Position numbers and translations under genes: made by a program | Part shown: piece after piece, positions 49,201-61,200 of the stretch | How the letters are laid out: every line of letters starts with the position of its first letter | How positions within the stretch are numbered: position 1 is the stretch's first letter | Source of the DNA: Diadema setosum | Taxonomy: Eukaryota > Echinodermata > Echinoidea > Diadematoida > Diadematidae | Assembly: GCF_964275005.1 (NCBI RefSeq) | Contig: NC_092685.1 | Location: 12,382,913-12,446,912, forward strand | Direction of reading: 5' to 3' | DNA: 64,000 nucleotides | Notes under the pieces: generated by a model | What the model was told of the DNA's origin: nothing | Database searches by the model: none | What the model saw: the letters and a program-made list of their open reading frames with translations, nothing else

Positions 49201-52200
49201 GGGGGGGGGATATAACACCTGACAAAAAGTAATACTTGACATAGAGGGTGCTACAGGTATGTATTTTAATTTTTGTTTATTTTCTGCTCTTATTTAACTT
49301 CCACAGTGCTAATGAATGCAATACTATAATGTGAACAAATGTGACCCGCTACAACAAAAGGATCCTAAAGTCGCTGACGGCCGAGCCGAGAAAATCGAGT
49401 TTGAAGTCACATTATCAAAACTGGTTAAAACAATCAGATCTCTGTTTTTGGCATAATTTTGTAGTCTAATGTTTTGTCCATCATCTGCCGAAATTTCGAA
49501 GCTAAATGATCAAAGGAAAGGCAAGAAATTAGCATTTTTCTGGGCCATGATTTTCCAACTTTCAATGTTACAGAAACGTGTCCGAAGATTTGGATTTAGC
49601 GCTGCAGCTAGACTCCGCCCCTAGCAACGAGGAAGTGATCTTATTGGTCAGTGCATTTCATCCTGATTACCGATTGGTTGTGCTTAGACCGCTGGCACTA
49701 AGCTTGACTGAACATGGCGGAGGTCGCTAGGAGCGTGCCTTCTATTGTCAAGCGGTGAAAACTATCTCGCCTCCCCATGACCATGATAGCGTCGGAAGGA
49801 CAACTTTGAAGGTGTTTTTCTCAAAACTCTGATTTTCTCAACCACATGACATGCGCTGATAAAATCATCAATATATCCGCAACCGAGTAGTTTTATGAGT
49901 TGTGGTATATATGAAATTAAAGTAGAAGAGTACGGAAATAATATCATTCCATTTTCAGAAAATTGTCCTCCCCCGACTTTCGGATCCTTTTGTTGTAGCG
50001 GGTCACATATAAATGTCTCATACAGGTTCTTTGGTATTATTTTTCATTGATTTCCTGAGATGTAGAGCAAGTAAAATATTATTCAGGCTATGTAATTAAA
50101 CATTGATAGCTAGAGTATCATATTCATGCCAGGAAATCATCATTCATCAAAATATTATTCAGGCTATGTAATTAAACATTGATAGCTAGAGTATCATATT
50201 CATGCCAGGAAATCATCATTCATATTCTTGCCAACTGCTGAGCTTCATCCTATATGTATAATATCATCTCCTGGACAATTAAAATTCATCATAATTGGAC
50301 TCTGAGATAGGGAAATGAGGCGACACTCACCGTCTCACTGCGGGGCTCGATCCGTACTTTGATGATCTGCTTGGAGGAGACATTGAGGGAGGAGAACTTG
50401 ATGACGCTCTCACCCATGAGCCTCTCCTTCCGCATGCGCTCGCAGCCGTACAGCCGGCAGCGCAGCGCCGTGCTCACCACCTCGTGGGGGAAGATGCGGG
50501 AGAAGCGGAAGAGCTCCTTGAAGAGGGGATCCTGCGACTCCCTGATGTGGGTCTTGGCCCGCTGGCGCTTGGCCGGCAGCAGGAGGAGGCGGAGCCGGTA
50601 GCTGCTGGCCCCGCCCTCCTCCTTGGATGGCAGGTTGTGGCATTTGATGACGGTGACGTTCATGCGGCGCGCCTCGCCGTTGTACTGGAAGACCAGCTCG
50701 AGCTCGCCAACAGCGGGCCCGGCTTCTTGTGGCTGGATAGTCTGTGTTATTAATTCAGCAAAAAGAGAGGTGTCTGGTTAATGGGAATGATAATTGTCAT
50801 CATTAAGGTGAATCTTTATAATTCAGAGGAGGGGACAAGGCTTGACATCAGTGATGGCCCAGGGCCACTAGAAATAGATGTTGGACCACAACTTTTTTTT
50901 TTTTTTTAAGTGTTTTGGTGGCCAGATTTGGGTACCAAAAATGTGTGAGTGTGTACATTGTTTTTTTTTATGTGTTTTTATTATACAGAAAAATAATCTA
51001 AGAGAATATTAACCCATTGAGGACAAGTCCCGAGTACACCTGGGCAGGTGTCTATGGGAAATGTGTGTTGTAGCAAAATCAGTCCATCCTCAATGAGTTA
51101 AACCTATGCCCCAAGATTTCATAATTGCATACATTTCAGCTACCATGCGAGCCATGTTGCAAGATAGTCTACATGGCTGAACTCAGTCTATTTCACTGCC
51201 AATTATGACCAAATTTAGAAAAAAAAAAAACCACAACTTTCATCTTAATCTTATGTATCCACTAATAGAGATAGGTATATACCTATATGTTAGACACAAT
51301 CATTTCATGAATATGTGGTGTCACGAACAGTCATGTTTATGCCTCAATTCAATAAGTGTGTTAAACTCAGTGACATTATTTACAGTATGTGACATTTGAA
51401 TTTCTTGAACATATCATACAAATCCCAATTTATTTCACAAATTATCAAGGTGTATTATCATTTCAATGTTTTATTGATCTTTTCCATTTTCTTATGTTTT
51501 TCTTTCTTACTTCTTAATCATGGTACATGCCACTTAACACACTTTACCATATATACATGTACCTACAGATTTTTACACAATTATTATGATCTATTCATTT
51601 TCTTTAATTGGTATATCATTTCTTTGTATTGTTTCCCTTTATTTCCTATATTTCTGTGCCACCAAATTTTACAGTCGGCCATTAAAGTAATGGGCCGGGT
51701 GTCAAAATAAAATGTTAGTGTTGAGCCTCAAAGAGAATCGGATCTCCTCCTAAATTCACTCTCATTCATGCAACAGCCAGCAACAATGATATATATGCAT
51801 TTTTATCATTTTTTTTTTTTTTTTTGGGGGGGGGGGGGGGCCAGATCATAGCATTGCTGCTGTCAACAGCCAGTAGTGCTCTACAAGATATATTTCATAA
51901 CAATAACATGCCTGTTTACTGCTGTACTCTGGCATAGTGTAAGTATTTGGACAAAATTAATGTTCTAAAGTGGGTAGGTATGTTAGACAAATACTGAATA
52001 GAAAAAAGCAAATACTGCACATTAGATAACATGTTAAGTAAGAAGTAATATTTTCATACATCATGTGCAAGCAGCCTGTTCATTTAGCACAATAAAAAAA
52101 AAGACATAACTCACAATCATAAACTATAATCATTCATAATTTACATACAATGCATCCACTGCACTAATTCTACATTCTTAAATGTCATGTTGTCAAAACA

Positions 52201-55200
52201 ATGTCTGTTTTGAATAAATGATTAATCACCATGCATGTGTACATTTGATGCAATCGGCACAAAAAAAAAAGAGAAAAATCATGGTGTTGCTGGCAAATAC
52301 TTGCCCACGCCCTGCATTAATCCCTACAGCCCACAATCTTTAGATAAGCACTCATGGGTAAACAAAGCCCCCCCCCCCCCCCAATCCTCTTAATCCAGTC
52401 ACTTCTAGTGCCCACGTCAGTTTAAGTTTGCTGGTATATGCTGTTGCAGAATAGATCTATAGATCACTGACAGTTATACAACCAGATGTGTTGAGAAAAG
52501 GGCGACCATTTGGTATTCCCAAATCGCAATAACTCTTTGTAACTCTGTGATAGCAAACATGCTAATGCCACTGTCTAATGTTACACATGGCAGAGATTTA
52601 TGAATTGGTGAAGACCCCTTTTTGGGGTCATGAAAGTAATAATCTGAACCAGAAATATCTAATGCCAAGGTAATACACACATTCGGTACGGGAACAGCCT
52701 CTATTCCAGTAAGAAACCAGAGGTTCCCAAAGAAAGCAGTGGGAGAGAATATGACACATCTTAATATCAGTTTGTATGGCTTAGGTATATATATCATTAA
52801 AATATTGACTGCTTCAAGGGACATTTTTGTTTAAAACTATTCGCCCAGTTTTAATTTCTCAACAGTACTATACCCCGAGATGAGAGAATCACCGAGGGCA
52901 AATGGTTTTAATCATTACCTGAAAGAAAGCGGTCAATATTTGTTTTATATACTGCGTCCCACTTAATTCTAAGACATTCATGCTAAATTGAGGCACTGAA
53001 ATAAAGTTGTGCTACTGGTAAGAGAAAACAAAATTACATAAAGTATCATTTCGATCATTTCACGATGCGCAAATAGCTATGTACACAATTCGCATGAGCA
53101 ACGCGCAACGTGCAAAAATAGATACACAACTTACGTGCATCTTGAAAAAGCACTAGATATAACTGCTGGGCAGTACAGCAAAAACTACACGGACAGTACA
53201 TCTGACCAATCAGAATTGAGGATTCATCAAATGAGGCATATACATGAAGATATATAGATTAATATGATAGGGAATAATGAGAGTAATATATTGAGAATGG
53301 TGTTCAAGAAAGGCTGCAACTGTACAAGAAAGAACTCAAAACTTGTTTGTTCCAGTAATTTTTACGTGTTTTCTTTCGGTCATGGCTCTTTCCAAATGAA
53401 GCAATGTAAAAGGAGGTCTCACCTTTCTGCGCCAGGAATGTCACTGTGTGACAAACATGGTGCATTAAAAGATTCCATTGTTGTTGTTGTCATTGTTGAT
53501 GCTGTTGTTGTTGTTGTTATTACTATTATTATTATTCTTATCTTTATTAATATCATTATCATTATCATTATCTTTATCATCATTATATTACAAAATATAA
53601 AAAAACAATAAATAAAAATAATATATAAAAGGAACTAAGTATTACTTGCAATCTTTATGGGCCTTGTCTGTAAAAACAATATTTGCCAGTGCATGGAGAT
53701 ATGTGTGCCTATATGCTGCTTGGTAAAAAGTACATCTATACAGACCATAGATCACTTAATGAGGTGTAGCATGTTGCTCAGGAGAGGCCAATAGGCATGC
53801 ATGGCCCTGAAGGGGCAAATACTCGGGGAGACTGTTTTATGATGACATATGATATGAATGATGGCAGGCTAGCATGAATTTATGACCATGAGTAAAGGCG
53901 CATTCGAGCAATCTCCCTATAAGCACACTGTATCATACCATACCCATGCCAGAGGAGCCCTCACACACTCATAAAGTGTACTGTACCAAGCCATTATTAT
54001 ACCAAGCCAAAAGTGGACCACTTCCTGATGTGCTCAAAAAGCATACCATAATCGTACCAGAAATTGGCATGAGAAGAATATGCGTAACACGCACCTACAT
54101 CATAATGCAAGAGTTGATTCTCTTTGTTCTGGACACCTGTAAGGAGTGTGAAGTGTGTCAAGTACATGACCCTGTTGCTACAAAATGCGCGACCCCCTCT
54201 AAAAATAACTTGAGGTATGCTTTCTCCACTGAGAACACTCAAACACTCCAAATCTGGCATGGCAAAAAATGGTATGCATTGGATTGGTTCGCCATGGTTT
54301 GTTTTTGAGTGCTTGCAACCGTGGCCGTAGTCAGTCTCACTCACCTCTACAATGTCCTCCTCGTCATCAACGAGCGGCATGTCGTCCAACATCTCTGATT
54401 GCACTGGGCCCTCATCATCGAGGTCGCAGGAGCCCTGATCGTCTCCATCCTCTGCCCGGATACCTGGGGGAAGACATACACAAAAATATAAGACGGTTAC
54501 ATGAAACCTGTCAAGCATTCACTGTGTAGAGATTGAACAACCACGTACGTGAATGGTGAATATTCCGTGAATAAATTTGATATACATAAAGAGTCTGTAA
54601 ACCTTTTTTTTTTTTTTTTTTGGCAGGCTCTCCAGGTTTTAGTAGGTTTTCAATTATATTTGATTTGATGTTGGCTGTTGGTTCTCATGAATGCGCATTT
54701 CAAATCTCGGCTCATTGCTTTATAATGAATTTCCTTTAACACTCTGGGGATCCGATCCATTCACCACAGGACAAGAAGATAAATCTCAATTTGCTATTGC
54801 AACATAATGATGGCAAAAGTTCAGACTTTTACAGCCTCTCTGCACTAATTGATAGGTGTGTAGACTTCTATGTATATGAGATCTTCATCTCACCCTCTTC
54901 CCCCCAAAAAAAAAAGTGAACAGAGAAAAAGATCAAAACAAAAAGTCTTGCATAAGTATGTGACTACCTCTGTGACAAATTAATCACCATTTGAGTATGT
55001 ATGTGTGCGTTGACTACACAGATATTACAAGAATTCCACAATATTATGCAGAATTGACTAGCGCTAGAGGGTAGATACAGGTCCAACGCTCAATGGTAAA
55101 CACTGTGATATGGCAAGTATTTTACACAAATTTCCAATGACTACTTTTCCCTCTTATACACAGACCATAAAACCAAGCACATACACATATCAATGCCTGC

Positions 55201-58200
55201 TGTCATTGAGCAAATCACAAGAGTGCTGTACGTATAAGCTGTTATTTTCACGAGGGTTTAATTTTTGCAAATTTCACCCATCATAGTTGGATGATGAATT
55301 TAACAACACACGAAAATGTCTCCATGCACTAGGGTAATGGTGCACTTAAGTATAAAGCGTCAGCGTCAATTTGCAAAAACAACATCTTGCGAAAAAGTCT
55401 ACGACCCGCTCTTTCGTGAAAATATTTGTATGCGAAAATAACAGTATGTGCAGTAGAGCCCTACATTCCACGGGGTTTAATACATGGTCAACATGATGCC
55501 TGAACGAAAGCACATCGATGGTTTTTATACAAGAGTTTGGTTCAATGCTCTGCCTGGAGGGCACACTCCATGAAATAACCAGCATTGCATATAGGAACCC
55601 ATTACCACAGTTCACATGAATTGTGTGTGAGCAATGCTATGAAGTACAGACTTACCGTGTGCGACTGTAATGAAACAATGCATACCGGTACATCATATAG
55701 TAAAACTTCACATATAAGACACAACCTATGCACCAGAGTATTTAACATTACCTCCTACTGTATACCCGAGAAGTTATTAAAAAAAGTGGATGAAGACAAT
55801 TAGATTGTCATGAGTTGTGGTTAATTAAGATACAGTTAATCAAAATTTGGTTAGTAACATTCACATCTGTACACTTTATGCAATTTGTAAGCACACAACG
55901 CATGTCACATACAATGATCTATTGTTGAATCTCAGGTCAGAATGACACCCCACTCAAGATGAAAATGTATTCATATTTACATAAATTTCCATTAAATGCC
56001 TTAAATGAATTTGGCAACAATATTAGGGCCTATTGGTGTTTTTTTATTTTTTATTCTAGCTTTAAGGAAAAAGATGTGTCTTCCCAAGATGTGAAACTAT
56101 TACCAGAACTCTTGTGAATGTGTATAGATATTGTGCACTGTGTTATATGTCATGTTATTTCTGGCTTTAAAACTATTGAACAAAATGATGCTCTAGACTA
56201 CCATCCTTCCAGTGTGGCAATAAAAGTTGTTATCTCTTTCCATATAGCAGCATTCAGCACTATGACAACATCATACCTGTTAAAAGATCCATATAGATGG
56301 AGGAAAGCCTAGGTACAATGAAGCAGTGTATGGTATGTGTGTCCCCTTCAAGGAAATATACTAGGCCATACAGTTTTGAATGACAGTTACACTTCTAAAT
56401 TAACATATTCTCATTGGTCAATTGCTGTAATTAACTTCTGCTTCTGATTTGCAAGGAATATTGCTGAACCCACATCTAAAAGTACACATTCCTGTGCCCT
56501 AAACACTGATCACCCACAGGACCATACTATCTCCTATTATCCTCAAATTTATGTTCCAATGAAAACTCTGAAAACAGACATCAATGCAGTGTAACTGAAC
56601 TGTACAAGCTTTGAGTGCACCTGCATAGCTCAGCATACACGCAGGTTGGTAGAGATCTGCATGTTAAGTGCATAATGCGTGACCACTCAGTCTTTTGAAA
56701 TGCATGCCGTGGAACTTGACGATACATGTAACACATTGCACGTATTACACATAACTGTGGAGGTGTTTGTAATGTCTGAATAAGATAGACAACAATCTTT
56801 ATCAGGTTCATTCATCAAAGGAATGTGCAGTCGTGTGAAGCATATATATATGCTTCACACGAAATACATGCTTCACACGAAATATATATGGGCCGTGACG
56901 CAAGAAAAGGGCCCTTAGCGCCGCTGCGCGCAAACGCCAGAAAACGGCGCGGAAGCTTAACAAAGCAATACGCGCAAAAAAGATCAACTAGCTAACTACG
57001 CGGAAATGTATAGACGCATCAAAAAGTGACAGGATTTGGACAAAACATGCTGTTTTGAATGTCGTAAATGTCGCATTTAGGAGTGGAATTTCAGACAAAG
57101 GTTTGCATATCCAATTACGTCAGAGTTTCTTCTACAATATGGAGGTGAAAACTCATTTTCGGTATAATAATGCCCTAAGGGCCCTTTTCTCGCGTCACGG
57201 CCCATATATATATGTTGTTTTTTTCATAATAAGTGTTTGTGTGTACACATCTACCCCAGGTAATCAGTCAAAATAGGATTTGCACTACATGTATACATCA
57301 CAATGGATACTGCTGCACAGCAGGGCTACATGTACACAGACCTACTTTTACATGTGGGTGGATTTCTTTTTTTCTTCTTAACTTCTTCTATGATACAAGC
57401 AATGGAAACATGGCAGTTTGATATCAGGCCTACAGTCATACTGAAAGGGCAAATTGTCACATCAGTTTTGAAAAGAAAGAGCACCAACTTGAGGTCATAC
57501 AATGAATAGTTTAGCTCCTCTGTATAGTTATATATGCATATGTACTTATCTTGTATCTACATACTACTGACAATTCATTGGCACTTTATGAATAATTCTG
57601 ATGCGTTGTGTGTGACACCAAACATTCACTAACTTTTGAACAAGAAATAGAAGGGAAGATTTTTATAGGTTCACAGCACAAACATAATGTGCATGACAGA
57701 TGTAATGAAGATATAGAGGCATATGAGGTTGCAATAAATTTGCAATAAATGTGCCATCAATTACATTTGTATGCAGTGACTGAAATATCTTCATTCATTT
57801 CTTGTTTGGGAGAACAGCTCATATTTCAAAATTGTACTTCTTCTGTGATTACATGTCTGTGAGCTAAAAAAATCTCTTTTGAGTCCTTTTTGTTTTGTTT
57901 TTTTTTACTCTGTAGCTCTCTCTTCTCAAAGAGAGTGTTGTATTTTGAGTGGCACTCCAAGTAAAGGGTAAAGGCTGAATGGAGCATAAAATGACAGTGG
58001 CCCTGTGCTATTTGTTGGTCATTCTACATCTAAATCCACAGTGCCATACCTGGATTAGCTGATAATTAATGTTAACTCTTCCATGTCAAAACTACAGTCT
58101 CAGTTTACAGATTTATTATTTGTTGTGATCACCACTTTCCAGTATGTAGACTTTGTCATGCTTTTCGCCACCACTCACAAGTGTGTGAACCAGCAGATAA

Positions 58201-61200
58201 GAAACTTTGGTATGTTTGTTTGGAAAAGGCCTTTTACCACTGCTTTTAGTTTTCCAAACTACAAAGGCTGAGGCCCTACACGTATATACAGAAAACTTTG
58301 GCATCTACGTGTACCTTGACTACCTAGTGCCCACACATATCCTTCAGAATTATGTTACTCACCCCCCCCCCCCACACACACACACCATTACCACGCCTGA
58401 ACAACCAAAGAGCTAGACAGACAGATAAAAACAAACTAGATGCCAAATATGAAAATAATTATGCCCTATATACTACTCACCAGACAATTCAATGCAACAG
58501 CTAGCACACACAGCAGGGGGAGAGAACAAATCTATGAATATTTAACTCTACTACACTGGCCCCTGGATCTTCTTTAATTGTGTATGGGTATCCAAAAACT
58601 TTCTCATTAGCATGTTTGACAATGTACCATTAACCTGGAATATGCATCTAGGTGCACAGACAGTTAAAGCATTATGAAGCTTAAATTTGCTTAAATTCAA
58701 TGCCAACTCTAATTATTTTACATGAAACAATCTGCCACAGTTTCTTTTTTATTTTCATAATTCAATGGTTTATACCTCTCAAAAGTACAAAAGTGTCTCT
58801 TTTCTACAGTATGTATCTATCAAGCATTCTATTCTTTTTATCTACTCAATCTTCTTCCTGATTTCAATCTCTTTAGTATCTCACTATCTTGTCTCATATC
58901 CCGTACCCCTTTCCTCCATTTTAGAAAGAAAATTGAATGCAATGAAGAATAGGGCAAGGCAAAAGCGATCTAGGTGAGTACCTCCAATGAAAGGAAAGTT
59001 CCTTAAGTTTATAAACCTTGGACTCAAATGTCCTGTCACCACACATGATCATACTGCGCTGCTTCAGATTCTCAAAAGTGAACAATAAAGACAGGAAGAG
59101 ATCGAGATAAAAGACGAAGGAGAGACAGCCAAAACATGCTTAGCAGTCCATTCTCTTGTCTCCTTGGTGTGACAGAGTTTCTTTTGTATCCCAGAAAAGT
59201 GTGTATACATGAATATATGTATGTGTTGTTTTTTTTTTTTTTGTGCTCTATACCAACATTTTTAAAGATGGCTTTTGTACAGCGTCAAGGAGGGGGGAGT
59301 GAGCTAAAATCAGGCATGGTAATATTTGAGGGGAGCATTATGATAACAGAAATATTAACTCAAATACTAACCAAAAGCCTCATCCCAGTTCTAGGATTCT
59401 GGAATCCCAAGTATATGTAGATCCCACTTTTTTTTTTCTTTTTTTTTTTTTTGGGGGGGGGGAGAGTTTTTCATCATGGTAGGCAATAAACATCCAAGAT
59501 TGGAAATATCATTTCCAGCAATGTTTGATATTTTCTCTCTTTAAAAAAAAAAATTGCTGATGGGGGTACAAAATGAACTCTTACCACAGTTGCTTGCCAT
59601 ATACAGGGTGGTTTAAGGTATCATCATACTACACACCTTTCCATCTTCACTCATACAGTCCTATTTTACTTTACTGTAAATAGTGAAAGCACTTTAGAGC
59701 ACAGTCAGCCAATGTCACCATCGCATAATCCATCCCGGTTTAGCTTCTACGAGCTGCTGTAGGTTTTTTTTTTTTTTTTAATCCATTCAAAGGTTCGAGG
59801 CTGTAGCATTCACTGAGACAACTGAAGAGTTACACATAAGCTTCTAGGTGATCCACTCATGGCACCTTGGGCACTACATGTATGCGTTTGTAAAAGACTT
59901 GAGAAGAAAAAACCCTCTAGAGATTCATGTTCCTAACCCCCCACTCTCAGTTTGGATCTAGGTCTGGATTTAGGTATGGATCTGGATCTGGATCTGGATT
60001 GAGTACGCTAAAAACACCTCTGTATAGAGTATCACTCAGGACTGTATCGCTTAGGACCCGTTGAGGATGAGTCCCGAGTATACAGGTGTCTATGGGAAAT
60101 GTGTGTTGTAGCAAAATCAGTCAGTCCTGAATGGGTTAATGTGTAGCTCATCACAAGGGAAGTGACACTGTCCAGAGCACATCTTTAAATGTGTAAGAAT
60201 TTGGGATCTGTTAATCAATATTGCTTGGCAGTTTGTTATAGTCTTTTGCTTTTCTATGAGAGAAAGAGTTAATGAGTGCATTTTGAAGTGCCATGTAAAA
60301 GAGAGTGGTTATCAAGATGGTAGCTCTGGGCCACACACCACTCACGTCCATTAATTTGTATCTCAGTCATCAATTCCTCATATTTTCATTTATCATCTTA
60401 GTGAAATGTGCAGTGAGGCAAAAAAAAAAAAAAAAAAACCAACAACAACAAAAAACCACACCATAAAACATGATACACATGTATAGTTCTTTGAAGGGAA
60501 GCCTTCAAACACTGATGTAATAAATTAGAGTCACAGGTATCTGTTAAACTTGATACCGGTACTGAACCTTTAACTGGGAAGGGGTCAAATGCTATCACCT
60601 TGCATTTTAGTGTTAATTTTAATCAATTGTCAAAGAGGACATTTTCATTCTACACCTTGGTGAAATGTGCAGTGAGGCAAATCACACCATAAAATATGAG
60701 ACATGTGTACCTAGGTATAGTTCTTTGAAGGGAAGCCTTCATACACTGATGTAATAATTTGGAATCTCAGGTTTCTGTTTGAAAAACTGGATACTTGTAT
60801 GGAATTTTTAGCTGGAAAGGGGCCAATAGAATGCTCTTGGAGGGTCTCACTGAAGGAACATCACGGTCTTTTAAAAACCTACATTTGAAATACATGCTTT
60901 ATACTTACTATAGTAACTACGAATAAATGGCTATAAATACATTTTCCTAGATGGTAGACTATTGGTTTTTTTTTTATATATCCGAACTAAATGGCACACA
61001 CCTTGAAAATCCAAACAACAACTTTGGGTACAAAGAGAACAATAATTACATGCCCTCTTTCAAGACTGCAACCATCTGAATTAAAAACAAACAAACAACA
61101 AATCAAATATCACACAAAAAAAAACAAAACAGGATGATATCCAAACATGGGTACAATTGGCACAAGCACAATTTCCATCTACGGAAAGACATCTTTCCTT

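Noticed and set aside
52474-52824. 116-codon minus-strand open frame
   Set aside because: Looks fairly protein-like but has no known domain, lies in an intron between synaptotagmin exons, and cannot be joined in phase to them.
53997-54518. 173-codon minus-strand open frame taken as one exon
   Set aside because: Only 54,345-54,463 fits the splice sites and the gene's phase; the rest is intron read-through.
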